Part shown: piece by piece, positions 22,553-34,430 of the stretch
How the letters are laid out: each line of letters opens with the position of its first letter
Position numbering within the stretch: the stretch's first letter is position 1
Source: Sarcophilus harrisii
Taxonomy: Eukaryota; Chordata; Mammalia; Dasyuromorphia; Dasyuridae
Length of the DNA stretch: 64,000 nt
Assembly: GCF_902635505.1 (NCBI RefSeq)
Contig: NC_045427.1
Location: 622,120,665-622,184,664, forward strand
Direction: 5' to 3'
Notes under the pieces: model-generated
The model's database searches: none
Seen by the model: only the letters and a program-made list of their open reading frames with translations
Told to the model about the DNA's origin: nothing
Program-made: the position numbers and the translations under genes

Positions 22553-22970
22553 CTATATATCTGTATTATATATCAGGCACTGTGCACTGGAGATACAAAT
22601 ACAAGCCAGAAAAATAGTCCCTTGCTCGCATATCTTGGAATAGGTAAAGATAACATAACATAACAGGAAACCTGCTCCTTAGAGGAACAGAGTTACCAAT
22701 CTACTATGTTCCATAATGGGAAGGACAGTTGAAATAATAAGGCAGAGTAGGGGCAGGAGAGAAAATAAACATTTATTAAACATCTTCTGTGTTCTAGGTG
22801 CCATGCTAAGTACTTTACAAATGTCATTTGATCTTCACCAGAATCCTATGACATGGATACTATTATGATCCCCATTTTACAGTTGAGAAAATTGGGACAG
22901 TCAGAAGTTCAGTGACGTGTTTGAAGTCATACAGCTTGTAATTATCTGAAGTGGGATTTAAAGTACTGAA
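22491..22970 (+). repeat. SINE split by (TA)n, then MIR3
   Basis: A MIR3-like unit (from 22495, 'aagcatttattaagtatgta') carries a (TA)n expansion at 22517-22560 and resumes at 'caggcactgtgcactggaga'. 22765-22970 is a MIR3 with 'gtgccatgctaagtacttta'. Confidence 0.65.
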
Positions 22971-23194
22971 ACACAATTGAAGTGAGATTATATAATATAC
23001 TACCTAGCTGTTATAATAAATTCCTTGAGGGCAGGGATTATGTATTCCCAGTTTTGCTCATTAATCGGTACCTAATAAATGCTCATCCAGTTGATCTCTC
23101 TCCATCAAGTTTTTTTCCACTCAATCATCCTGGCTGTCAAATTAATCTTAATTTGTCACTGATTTGTCACTTTGTCATTAATTTGTCATCACCA

Positions 23195-23620
23195 GTTCAG
23201 TAGTTTCTCATCATTTCTAAAATCAAATATAAAATCTTATACTTGGCACTCAGAACTATTCACAACTGGTCCCTCTCTCACCTTTTCAGTCTTCTGACTC
23301 TCCCCAAAGCTCCCCCATAAGTGACACTGGCCTTGCTGTTTTTGTAACAAAACTCTTCATCTCCCACCTGTGGGCATTTGCCCTGGCTGCCTCCCTTCAA
23401 GTACCAGTTAAAATCCTATCCCTGATTCCTTTTTATGCTAATACCTTCCGATATTGATTATTTTAATTTTTATCATATATATATTATTTATAAATAGTTA
23501 TTTTTCTTATGTGTTCCCCCAATAGCCCAAGCTCCTCAAAGGCAAAGACTGTCTTTTGCCTTTCTTTGTATCCCCAGCATACAGCACAGTGTCTGACATA
23601 TAATGTATTCTTACTACTAG
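23195..23620 (+). mobile_element. L2 LINE 3' end
   Basis: L2 3' order: 'gtagtttctcatcatttcta', 'aactattcacaactggtccc', 'gtaccagttaaaatcctatc', and 'ctcctcaaaggcaaagactg' before the tail. It is non-coding and old. Confidence 0.75.
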
Positions 23621-23800
23621 AATCAGGAATATCTGAGTTCCCATGTGGCCTTAGACACTGTGGCAAGTCACTTAATCCTCAGGCTCCTCATCTGTAAAAT
23701 GAGCTGCATTAGGAAATGACAAACCACTCCAATATTTTTGCCAAGATAACCCCAATTTGGGTTACAAAGAGTCACAACAAAATGCTTATTGATTGTTGTT
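23621..23800 (+). repeat. SINE 3' half
   Basis: 'acactgtggcaagtcactta', 'ctgtaaaatgagctgcatta' and 'gttacaaagagtcacaacaa' are the tail blocks of the tRNA-headed SINE. Confidence 0.65.
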
Positions 23801-24485
23801 TCACTACTAACTTTCCCCTCCAGAGGCCCCTGTGCTGCTTCTTTCCCCCTCTCTCAACTTCTTTCATGTTCCTATTGACTATTGAGAACCGAATTAGATC
23901 ATTCATTAGATAAAGGCAGGACTTTCTAAACCACTGCGGAGATAGAGATCTAGCCCTTAGAGGGAGGAGAGGATGGTCCCTAGAATCTGGCTGTTAAATT
24001 CAGGGAAGGAGGAAGGGAAGAAGAGCCTAAGATTCAGAAGGAAATACTAATGGGATCAGCTGAAATGCTACCTGTTTTTGCTTTGTTCAGTTTTATTCTC
24101 ACGTCCTGTTTTTTTGCTGAAGCCTTTTTTAAGCCTAGTAATAGTTCTTCTGCAACTATTGTGTCTGGAGTAATTGATCTGAGCAAGCTGACCTATATTT
24201 CTTCCCCTCAAAGCCTGGCTCCCAGAAATAGCTTGTCTGTTCCTGCTTTTACTGTCTCCCTACCCGCTCACTTCTCCAACTCTTAAAATTAAGATTTGAC
24301 TCCAGCACTCTAAGCTATTCTCTCTTAGGCTACCACAAATCTTTCAACTGCTAAATCAGATAGACTTTTCTGGTCTCATCCTCTTTTAACTAGATTGGAT
24401 ATTGATGATCAATCTTCTTTTCTCTGGGACACTCTTTCATTTGTTCCTCAGAACAATTTTATGAAGTAGGTACCCAAGGATTAAT
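23801..24485. other. Unrecognised intronic stretch
   Basis: No repeat or exon recognised. A 78-codon frame at 24050-24286 starts with a hydrophobic stretch but has no supporting context. Confidence 0.35.
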
Positions 24486-25200
24486 GGATTCATGAATAGA
24501 TGGATGGATGGGCAGATGGATAGATGGATGAAGATGGGTGGATGGATGGATAAAATATTTATCAAGCACTTACAATATAATGGAGATAGCTAGGTGGCTC
24601 AGAGATTAGAGCTAGATCCAGAGACAAGAAGATGTAAGTTCAAATTTGGCCTCAGACATTCACTAGACCCTAGGTAAGCTACTTAACCTCTGTTTGCCTT
24701 GATGCACTGGAGAAAGAAATGCACACCACGCCATGATTTCTGGCAAGAAAGCCCTATGCACCACATAGTCCACAGGATTACAAAGAATCAGAAACCACTA
24801 AATGACTAAACAATAGCAACACTATATACTGAATACTGTATTAAGCACTAGTGATACAAATACAAGCAGCTACTTCCTCCTGTGAGCTCCTTCCTTCCTA
24901 CCTATCTCCTACAAGCTCACAATCCAATGGGGAAAGATGACAATTCAATTCAATTTAATTGAATAAATATTTATTAAGCAGTTATGTTCTAGGAACTATG
25001 CTAAGTTCTGGGAATACAAGAGGAAGGAAGGAAGGGAGGGAGGGAGGGAGAAAGGAAAGAAGGAAAGAAAGGAGGGAGGAAGAAAGAAAAGGAAGGGTAA
25101 GAAGGAAGGAAGGAAGGAAGAAGGAGGAGGAGAAGGAGGAAGGTAGGGAAGGAAGGAAGAAAGGTCCCTGCCCCGCAGGAGCTTACAATCTAATGGAGCT
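24486..25200 (+). repeat. (GGAT)n, SINE, and SINE with (GGAA)n
   Basis: An imperfect GGAT tetranucleotide run (24493-24552), a tRNA-headed SINE (24580-24815, 'gatagctaggtggctcagag'), and a MIR3-like unit (24940-25200). A GGAA/AGGA-rich purine tract (25018-25168) is expanded inside the last unit. Confidence 0.75.
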
Positions 25201-26460
25201 CATACAAAAGGAAGCTGCAGTAGGTTTGATTTCAGCAGGTATCTGGCATATTAGGGACTGTGTTCCATGGAGTTATAACTAAGTGGAGCTGGAAATATAG
25301 GTGGAGAGTTAGATGCCTACCCTCTATAAAGGAAAGTTTTGGTAGTAATGCTTTATCTCCTTGTCCTTTAATAAGAACAGAGAAGAAACTGAAGCGTTGG
25401 GAAAATGTTGAGTCTTCAAAGCTCACTTGGTTATTGTTGAGTCATTTTAGTCATGTTTGATTTTTTTCCTGACCCCATTTGGTGTTTTCTTGTCAAAGAT
25501 ATTGGACAAGTTTTCCATTTCCTTCTCTAGCTCGTTTTACATTTGAGGAAACTGAGGGAAATAGGTTCATTGACTTGCCTAGGGTCACTCACCCAGTTAA
25601 TAAATATCTGAGGTCAAATGTGAACTCAGGAAGGTGAGTTTTTCTGACTCTAAGTCCCATGTTTCATCTGCTTCTGCTTTAGGGTATGTATGTATTTTTA
25701 AGTTTTTTGTGTGTATATGTGTGTGTATCTGTGTATTTTAAATTATATTAGTTTATCTGGGCGAAAGCATCATGTTCCCTAGAGTTCAAACTAAGAAGAA
25801 CTACAAATACACTGTGGAAAGTTTTAACATATTTAGGGTGGCCATAATTACAAGTCATCCCTGTTATCACCCTGTTAGAGATGAAGAATGTAAGAAATAA
25901 AGTTTAAGAACTTGCTTAGAACCATATAACTTCTGTAATAGCAAGAATTTGAACCCAAGTCTACTTGATTTCCAATCCATCCTCCTGTCTTCTATGGCAA
26001 ACAAAAGAAGCATGGAATTATTATTTTACCTTTTAATTTTTATAATGTACTTGCGTATCCTTATCAAAATGTCAATTATTATATTCTAGTCCTGTCATAA
26101 AAGTAATTTTAAAAAATGACTGCTGTATATCCTGAGAGACTAAATATCATACGGACCACAAAAATAACGCCATTTGCATCATAGATTTAGAATGGGAAAG
26201 AAAGTTAAAGGCCATACAGGAGAACTTTCATTACACAGTTAAGGAAACTGAGACCCTGTAAAGTTAATTGTTGTTGAGTCGTTTTTCTGTTCTCTGACTT
26301 TCTGTGACCGCATTTCCTTCTGCAGCATATTTTACAGATGAGAAAACTGAGGCAAATAGGGTCAAGTGACTTGACTAGGGTCACTCAGCTAGTAAGTGTC
26401 TGAAACTAGATTAATCCAGGGAGTGGACACTTCTTGACTCCAGGTCTGGTATTCTCTCTA
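25201..26460 (+). repeat. CORE-SINEs and MIR; no gene
   Basis: 25430-25680 is a CORE-SINE ('gaccccatttggtgttttct'), 25800-26020 a MIR-type fragment, 26155-26260 another, and 26260-26460 a CORE-SINE ('gtcaagtgacttgactaggg'). The short remaining stretches show nothing. Confidence 0.6.
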
Positions 26461-27290
26461 TTGTAAAACTGTTTGCCAAGATTAAGAAGATAAGGGATAA
26501 AGACAGAATTTGAGCCAGGATGTCTGATGACAAAAACACAGCTGAAGTCCTTCCCATGTCTGGGCACTGAGAGGTTAGGTGCCCAGGGGTTACTCAAGTG
26601 CTTAACACAGTGCTTGGCATATAATTGGTGCTTATTAAAGGTTAGTTGCTTGATTGAACACAGGTCTTCCAATCTTGAAGCTGTCTATCCACTATACCAG
26701 GCTGCTTCTTATTAAGCGCCCTTATGCCTCAGTTATCATGAGAAATAGTTCACAGATTGTGTACCTTGGGGCAGGACTGTTGTTTTCTGATCCTGAAATT
26801 AACTTGGCACATTTGTGTTCAGCTGCTGCAAGAGTTTAGGACTAAGGGTATGATGTGATTGGACAGGTGGGCAGCTGGGGAGATGCCCACAATTAAGGCT
26901 CTTCCAGGGTAGCCAGCATTTATAGTGGCAGGGCTAGTCTGTCATGGGAGCTGCCCTTCCTGCCTCTCACAAACAGCATTATTGACAAGAAGGCAAGCTA
27001 CAAGTGTTTGTGTGGTCCCAAGTAGACATTCCAAAGCAAATTTTGAAATAGCCAGTGTCTTACTTTCACAATGAGTGTCTACACATGCTAGAGATTGTCA
27101 AGACAAGTGTTGAAGAAAAAAAAATACTGTTATTTCTCTGTTTTGGTCACAGTTCTATCATAAACAATGTATTCATTGAGCATTATTCTAGAGTAGAACA
27201 TTATTCTAAAGTCAACTATTGTACTCCCTGGAGAAAAAGGCTTAAATTAGTAGAGGCCATGAATGCTTTTGGATATATCCATAACACAAG
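26461..27290. other. Unique stretch, candidate regulatory element
   Basis: Apart from a MIR-like piece before 26700, 26820-27050 is non-repetitive. It has an inverted CCAAT box (GATTGG at about 26858) followed about 60 bp later by a TATA-like TTTATAG. It could be an alternative promoter or enhancer of RASSF4, or chance. Confidence 0.3.
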
Positions 27291-27463
27291 ACATTTTGAA
27301 GTTATTTTTGTTATTATTATTATTTGTGAGCCAATTGGAATTAAGTAACTTGTCCAGGGTCACACAGGTAGGAAGTACTGTGTCTGAGGATATATTTGAA
27401 GTCAATTCCTCCTGACTCCAGCGCCAGTGCTCTGTCTACTGTATCATTTAGTTGCCTCCTTGG
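27291..27463 (+). repeat. SINE fragment
   Basis: 'taacttgtccagggtcacac' and 'tcctgactccagcgccagtg' are CORE-SINE/MIR blocks. Confidence 0.65.
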
Positions 27464-27474
27464 AGTTACTTTTT

Positions 27475-27785
27475 TTTTTAATTATAACTTTTTATTTTCA
27501 AAATATATACATGGATAATTTTTGACATTCACCCCTACAAAATTTTTTCCCTCCCTTCTTTCCCTCTCCCAGTTGGCAAGTGATCCAGTATATGTTAAAC
27601 ATGTGCCATTCCTCTATACATATTTTTACAAATTTCGTGCTGCTCAAGAAAAATCAAATCCAAAAGGAAAAAAATGAGGAAGAAAACAAAATGCAAGCAA
27701 ACAACAATAAAAAGAGTGAGAAATACTTTATTGTGGTATATAATCAGTTCCCACTGTCTTTTCCCTGGGTGCGGATGAGTTTTAA
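27475..27785 (-). mobile_element. L1 3' end with short target-site duplication
   Basis: Reverse-oriented L1 3' UTR: a T-rich left edge, 'tatacatggataatttttga' and 'gtgctgctcaagaaaaatca'. A duplicated AGTTACTTTT at about 27464 and 27786 flanks it. Confidence 0.8.
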
Positions 27786-28615
27786 AGTTACTTTTTATCC
27801 AAGAATACTGAACCAGAAAAATGTTATAATATGATAAAACACATTACTCCTAGTAATGAAATAATAGTCATTTAATTTTTCCTGAATATTCCCTAGAGAA
27901 AAACAATGTATCCCTCTTTGACCCCTTCCAGAGTAATCAAAGGGACTTCCTTCCTCCCCCTAATGTAAATTTCTTCTGACCAGAATTAGTGCCTTAAGTG
28001 GGCCCTGCCATTCTTTAAGGGGATGGGGAAGGCCAAGATCACACCCTATACCGGAGATATTCCCCCTTAAACTTGCTTACCCATTTCCATTTTCCGGACC
28101 TGGTCTTTGTTCTTGACCTTTTACTCACCTTCCTAAAATTCAATTTAACAAATATTTATTAAAAGAAAGAGGTTTTGACCTGAGAGGAAGAATTTTATCA
28201 GAGGGTATTATTTCCTAAAAAAATTAAGTCCTGATTAAATTTTTTCCCTATAGGTAACAGTATTATTGGATTCATTATTTCAGAAAAATATTATTCAACT
28301 GAAAAAGAAGAGATGTTTTTATTGTGCTTTCACATAAGAAAGGGTTAATTCAACAAGTATTTATTGGGTTTTCGATATATACCTGGTCCTAAAAAAAGTG
28401 AATTAAAAAACAGTCCCTTTTTCACTTTTTCAAAGGACAATATGTTAGGGAGATCAGAGGCACACACGAAAACCACCCTACAAGGAAAACTTTGGAGCAG
28501 GAGATGATAAAAAACAGTGTTGTTGGGTTTTAAGGAAAAGGACTATTCAGATAGATGGGACAGTTGATTTTTGCTAGACTTGGGAGCCAGGTAAATCAAA
28601 TCCATCCTCTATGTC
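27786..28615. other. Mostly unrecognised intronic sequence
   Basis: Two short SINE remnants ('atttaacaaatatttattaa' near 28142 and 'ttcaacaagtatttattggg' near 28350). No exon was seen. Confidence 0.4.
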
Positions 28616-28790
28616 CCAGCTTCTTAAACGGTGGGTCTCAACTCCATGAGGAGTCTCATAACTGATTATGGGATCATGAAATTATTATTAGAAAATGATT
28701 ATTATCTATTTCATATACTCATCTATTCGAGGTCACATAAAATTTCTTGGGGAAAAAAAGGATCATGTGTGGAAAAAGTTTAAATAACTG
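28616..28790. mobile_element. hAT-like non-autonomous DNA transposon
   Basis: Terminal inverted blocks CTTCTTAAAC at 28620-28629 and a decayed GTTTAA at 28778 onward enclose a body like the copy at 37328-37507 ('gagtctcataactgattatg'). The family is common in marsupials; I assign it to hAT by its ends. Confidence 0.6.
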
Positions 28791-29815
28791 TGTCATACTA
28801 GCTAAAATTATATCCTGTTAAGAGAATCAGACTCAAAATCTGGTCATTCAGCTTATTCTCAATTCTGAGGATCCTCAGTTTATTTTCTTTCCCATTAGGA
28901 CTATTTGTCTATCCAATATTCCTCTGTACCACCTAGCCACTATATGCAGGAGAAATAGGTTTAGACTACCTCCAGGAGCTCAGCTTTCTGATCTAGCTAA
29001 TAAGTGTCAGGGATGGGAACTGAGCTTTTCCATCTCCAAGTTTAGCACTCTCTCCCTTGGCACACTGCCTGTCTATTAGCATATCTTTCTACAAGGATAT
29101 GGCTGCTGTTTCAGCTGCTAAATGAGGTTCTCTGTTTTTTAGATGCCCTTTGGAGAAAGATTGAAGCAAATGGCCCTTTGGCAGAGGGAGGGAGAGATTA
29201 ACTGAACAGTAGTTTGAATTGAAGCCAAACTCTCATTTCAGTGGCACTGACCTGTTTCTCCTCTCAAGAGACTCCTTTTCTTTCTTGTTTTGCTCCCTGC
29301 CCTTCCTTTGAGCTGGCAGGTTACTAATTGTATGAAAGCTCCTACCTCGAGCCAAATGCTGGTTTCAGCTTCCCCATCTTTCCTGGCCATTCATTTGGAA
29401 GATGTAGGAATGGGTGAAATCCCATTGGACTGAACTCTCCAGTAATGATTGGATTGCATCAAGGTTAGAATGGTTAGTTGTAACATCTGTTGGGCTGTGC
29501 AAATGTGTTGGGCAGAAAGTTGGCAAGTTTGCAGAAGTTGAAAGTCATTTCTTCTAAGTGTGGAGACAATGATGAACTATTCATACAGTAGCTGTCATGG
29601 AAACGCTATTTGGAATGCATTTATTTAACTCAGGCATGCTTAAAATTTTTTGACTTAAAAAAGAGGGGAAATAAAAATCCCAGAACCTGGATAGGAAAAG
29701 GAACTTTGAATTCATTATTTTTCAGAGTAAATAATAGGCCAAGAGAATTGCCTTGCCTAAATTCATAATTTGGTATATAGAGGAAAAAGACTAATTGTAG
29801 AAAACTTGCATTTAT
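28791..29815. other. MIR scraps then unique stretch
   Basis: 28800-29080 holds MIR-like pieces. 29100-29630 is non-repetitive and moderately balanced in base composition, with no credible exon. It could be conserved regulatory sequence. Confidence 0.35.
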
Positions 29816-29819
29816 ATCC

Positions 29820-29965
29820 TTTGGTCTGTTTCCCTCCTCCTTCCCTCCCTCCCTTCTTCCCTCCCCTTTCTTCCCTCTCTCCCTCACTCCTTCTCTTCCT
29901 CTCTCTCTTCCTTCCTCTCTTCCTTCCTTCCTCCATCCCTCCTTCTCTTCCTTCCTTCCTTTTTA
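29820..29965. repeat. TC-rich polypyrimidine tract
   Basis: An imperfect CTTCC/CCCTCC array, nearly pure pyrimidine on the + strand. It gives spurious open frames on both strands. Confidence 0.95.
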
Positions 29966-30550
29966 AAAATGTAGCTAAGGTTAAGTGACTTTCTCAGGAT
30001 CATATAGCTACTAAGTATCTAAGGTTGGATTTGAACTCATATCTTAAGGGTGTTCTATCCACTGCACTATCTAGCATGCCCCACACCCATTCATGTTTCT
30101 TATGAAGTAAGTATATCCCTCAACTTCTGGGCTTCAATTTCACACATACATACACATAAAATATTTCTATATGTACTTCTATTTGTCAATTTTTTTTCCT
30201 CTGGATTCAAATAGCATCTTCCTTCATATGTCCTTTGTAGATAAGGTACCTTAAAAAAAAAACCCTCTGTTTTCTGCAATGAAGGATCAGCTATAGATGG
30301 TAAAAGCTAGCAGACATTTTCTCAGTATCTCTGTAAGCACTTTACATGTATTTACATGCATGATTGTTTCCCACTTGGCTGCACTCCTTAGGACTTCTCC
30401 ATCATGCTACCCCATTTTTACATACCCCATTATCCTGCAAGATTACATTAGCCTTTGTACGTACACCTCACCAGTACCTTCTTTCCCCCTAAAGCCCATC
30501 CAATTGGAGAACTACTCTCTATATCTCCACTTTAAAAGGATGCCCAAACT
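29966..30550 (+). repeat. SINE fragment, then unrecognised
   Basis: 29965-30080 is a SINE 3' part ('ggttaagtgactttctcagg', 'ttctatccactgcactatct'). 30090-30550 resembles nothing I can name with confidence. Confidence 0.5.
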
Positions 30551-30569
30551 AGCATCTCCTCATTTCTTT

Positions 30570-32133
30570 TTTTTTTTTTTTTTAATTTAATAGCCTTTTA
30601 TTTACAGGATATATACATGGGTAACTTTGCAGCATTAACAATTGCCAAACCTCTTGTTCCAATTTTTCACCTCTTACCCACCCCCACCCCCTCCTCTAGA
30701 TGGCAGGACGACCAGTAGATGTTAAATATATTAAAATATAAATCAGATACACAATAAGTATACCTGACCAAAACATTATTTTGTTGTAGAAAAAGAATCA
30801 GACTCTGAAATATTGTACAATTAGCTTGTGAAGGAAATCAAAAATGCAGGTGTGCATAAATATAGGGATTGGGAATTCAATGTAATGGTTTTTAGTCATC
30901 TCCCAGAGTTCTTTTTCTGGGCATAGCTAGTTCAGTTCATTACTGCTCCATTAGAAATGATTTGGTTGATCTCGTTGCTGAGGATGGCCTGGTCCATCAG
31001 AACTGGTCATCATATAGTATTGTTGTTGAAGTATATAATGATCTCCTGGTCCTGCTCATTTCACTCAGCATCAGTTGCTGTAAGTCTCTCCAGGCCTTTC
31101 TGAAATCATCCTGTTGGTCATTTCTTACAGAACAGTAATATTCCATAATATTCATATACCACAATTTATTCAGCCATTCTCCAACTGATGGACATCCATT
31201 CAGTTTCCAGTTTCTAGCCACTACAAAAAGGGCTGCCACAAACATTCGTGCACATACAGGTCCCTTTCCCTTCTTTATAATCTCTTTGGGATATAATCCC
31301 AGTAGTAACACTGCTGGATCAAAGGGTATGCACAGTTTGATAACTTTTTGAGCATAGTTCCAAACTACTCTCCAAAATGGTTGGATTCGTTCACAACTCC
31401 ACCAACAATGAATCAATGTCCCAGTTTTCCCACATCCCCTCCAACAATCATCATTATTTTTTCCTGTCATCTTAGCCAATCTGACAGGTGTGTAGTGGTA
31501 TCTTAGAGTTGTCTTAATTTGCATTTCTCTGATTAATAATGACTTGGAGCATCTTTTCATATGACTAGAAATAGTTTCAATTTCTTCATCTGAGAATTGT
31601 CTGTTCATATCCTTTGACCATTTTTCAATTGGAGAATGGCTTGATTTTTTATAAATTAGAGTTAATTCTCTATATATTTTGGAAATGAGGCCTTTATCAG
31701 AACCTTTGACTGTAAAAATATTTTCCCAGTTTATTGCTTCCCTTCTAATCTTGTCTGCATTGGTTTTGTTTGTACAAAAACTTTTCAGTTTGGTATAATC
31801 GAAATTTTCTATTTTGTGATCAGTAATGATCTCTAGTTCTGCTTTGGTCATAAAGACCTTCCCCTTCCACAGCTGAGAGGTAAACTATCCTATGTTCCTC
31901 TAATTTATTTATAATCTCATTCTTTATGCCTAGGTCATGAACCCATTTTGACCTTATCTTGGTGTACGGTGTTAAGTGTGGGTCAATGCCTAGTTTCTGC
32001 CATACTAGTTTCCAATTTTCCCAGCAATTTTTATCAAACAGTAAGTTCTTATCCCAAAAGCTGGGATCTTTGGGTTTGTCAAAGACTAGGTTGCTATATT
32101 TGTTGACTGTTTTATCCCTTGAACCTAATCTAG
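30570..32133 (-). mobile_element. Young 5'-truncated L1 with ORF2 C-terminus
   Basis: A reverse-oriented L1 of 1,564 bp. The poly-T on the left is its poly-A tail. It is flanked by a perfect 15-bp target-site duplication, TCTCCTCATTTCTTT (30555-30569 and 32134-32148). The uninterrupted frame 31851-30997 (284 codons) encodes the C-terminal part of L1 ORF2p, after the reverse-transcriptase core. It includes KDMNRQFSDEE, IREMQIKTTLRYH, a Cys-rich CWRGCGKTGTLIHCWW segment, IPFDPAVLLLGLYPKE and MEYYCSVRN, each matching the equivalent human L1 stretch in order. The frame is open upstream to a stop 12 codons before this Met. No endonuclease or RT core is present, so it is not mobile. Intact frame and perfect duplication suggest a recent insertion. 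Confidence 0.95.
30997..31851 (-). pseudogene. L1 ORF2p C-terminal fragment, open frame
   Basis: This is the 284-codon frame inside the truncated L1. The Cys-rich segment (C-x3-C ... H-C) typical of the L1 ORF2p C-terminus lies at about residues 138-150. The first Met is internal to the original ORF2, so this is a dead-on-arrival fragment. It lies antisense in RASSF4 intron 1 and is not expected to be expressed. Confidence 0.9.
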
Positions 32134-32149
32134 TCTCCTCATTTCTTTA

Positions 32150-33100
32150 TGCTACTTTGGATTTCTCTGTGTGCCTTTTTAGCTTCTCTTGAATTAGATT
32201 AGATTGTACTCTTTGAAGTCAGGGACTTTTTTTCTACATTTGTATCCCCAAATTTTAATGCAGTGTCTGGCATATAGTAGGCACTTAATTGGTGTTTACT
32301 TAGTATCTCATTTGATCTTCACAACAATCCTGTCTCATTAGTCCTATGAGGGAGATACTGCATAGGAATATTTCCCTATACTAGATAGGGAAGTTAAGAA
32401 TAGGAGTCTTTGGGTCTACTCATGGCCACCCAGCTCTTAAGCATTAGAGATACTATTCCAGTGCATGTTTCTTGTCCTGCATTTCCTCAGAACTAAAGGC
32501 AGAGATGGAAGAGGTTTCAGGAAGAGCACTCCAAGCACATTTTCACTGCCCTGATGCTTGTGAGCCTGAGAGGAAAGGTTGATTGACAGGCTTGAAATAG
32601 AAAGCAGAACCTACCGAGAAGTTGGGAAATCTGAACAAATGTGATGGGTGGGAATCATAGAGGTGGCAGGATTCTGGGACTTGCTGGTAATCGTAATATT
32701 CATGCTTTTCTTTTTTCAGGTGAAGGAACTGAGGTTGAGAAGTGAAATCATAAAGCTCCAGTCATCCAGCTGATTGGTGACAGAATCAGAATTCTAGCTC
32801 AGCTCTCCTGGCTCCAAATACCAGTTCTACAATTTATTGCCTTTTAACATTGGGTAAGTCACTTTTCTGGGCTTCAGCCTCTTTATCCATGTAATACTCT
32901 ATTATAGCAATTAGCTTCCTTTAGTCCTAGGGCACCCTTCTGCCTATAAAACTGGAGATTTAAACTAGAATTTGGATAATGTCTAGCTCTAAATTCTATG
33001 AACTTGTTCCATGTTAGACACTACTGGGATAACCCTTCATTTCCTTTGATTTTGGAAATTAAAAGTCCCCATTTCATTCTTGGTTCTTCCTCAAAAAGGC
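32150..33100 (+). repeat. L2 tail and MIR units
   Basis: 32180-32320 is an L2 3' tail ('cagtgtctggcatatagtag'), 32320-32460 a MIR3 remnant, 32700-32990 MIR-type blocks ('ttgggtaagtcacttttctg'). No exon was seen. Confidence 0.55.
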
Positions 33101-33104
33101 AGAT

Positions 33105-33475
33105 TCCTGAAATGAGCAGAACCAGGAGATCATTATACACAACAACAAAAAGACTATATGATGATCACGTCTGATGGATGTGGCTCTCTTTAACATTGAG
33201 ATGATTCAAACCAGTTCCAGTTGTTCAGTGCTGAAGAGAGCCATCTACACTCAAAGAGAAGACCATGGGAATTGAGTGTGGACCACAACATAGAATTCTC
33301 ACTCTTTCTGTTGTTGTTTGCTTGCATTTTGTTTTATTTCCCAGTTTTTTTTTTCTCCTTGATCCAATTTTTGTTGTGCAGCAAGATAACTATAAATATG
33401 TATACATATATTGGATTTAACATATGTCAGCATATTTTTAAAAAGGCACTTTCCTCTAATTAAAAATGTTAGAAC
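33105..33475 (+). mobile_element. L1 3' UTR copy
   Basis: 'aaatgagcagaaccaggaga', 'gaagagagccatctacactc' and 'tttgttgtgcagcaagataa' match the L1 3' end in sense orientation. 5'-truncated. Confidence 0.75.
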
Positions 33476-34430
33476 TAAATCATTTCAATAAGCACATATT
33501 AAGCACTTACAGTATGCTAAGCACTGTACCAAATGCAAAATAATGTGCTATAAAGGCTTTGGGTATAAGGGAATGCATGAAACTTAGTGTATAGAAGGGT
33601 GTAGCAGAAATAGTTGGGAGTCAGGCACTGGATTCAATCTTAGCTCTGTCACTCACCTGCCCTCGGTGACCTATTTGCAGTTTTTAGTCAACCAGCACAT
33701 ATGCATTACATATAATAGCAGTATGTGATAGATATTACATTAATATAATTATATATGGTGTTATATAAAATAAATATAAAGCATATATGTAGTTGCTGAG
33801 CCTTAAAGGTAGAATTCCCAAAATCAAAAGCAGAAAGAGAATACTTGTATCAGGAACAGCAAATGACTTTCCTGCTCTGCCTCTAAGAAGCCACCAGTGA
33901 GGCTCAGATTCCTTGAATCACCCCCATTAAAGTAAAGTCTTCGATCAAGAACAAAGCTCCTTTTTAGCGGGGAATTTGAGGATCAGTTATTTAATAATTT
34001 GGGTCAGATTCCCTTCTCGTACCCACAGTTGAGTAGGAAATGCATTCTTTTTGAACAATCTGTCTTTTACTATAACTATCTTGCTCTATCCTCCACTGGA
34101 CTTAAATCAATCTTAAAAAATCCAAAGGTATTGAGGAAATGTTTATAGAGAGAAAATGGTATAGCAAACTTTTTTTTCCTCCCTAACCAAAAGCTTACTG
34201 AAAGGGACCTAAGTACGTAAGCACAGGAACTGAAACTCTTTCAAAATCTTTATAACTGGAAAAAAAAATAAGATTGTGTTTGAATTTTTGAATACCATGG
34301 AGTCTCCTTCCTCTAGGGACTTGCCTTGGGGAAGTGAAGTTCTGAAACTGAGCTGTGTCAAAGGGTGTTCTTGGTAGACATGGTTTACCCCTCCCTACTC
34401 CTGTGTTTATCATTCCCTTCGATTTACTGT
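33476..34430. other. Short SINE, then unrecognised
   Basis: 33480-33560 is a MIR3-like block ('gcacatattaagcacttaca'). 33600-34430 shows no clear feature. Confidence 0.4.

Noticed and set aside
24050-24286. 78-codon frame with a signal-peptide-like start
   Set aside because: There is no conserved domain, splice context or promoter, and the hydrophobic N-terminus is within chance for a T-rich stretch. An RNA search would settle it.
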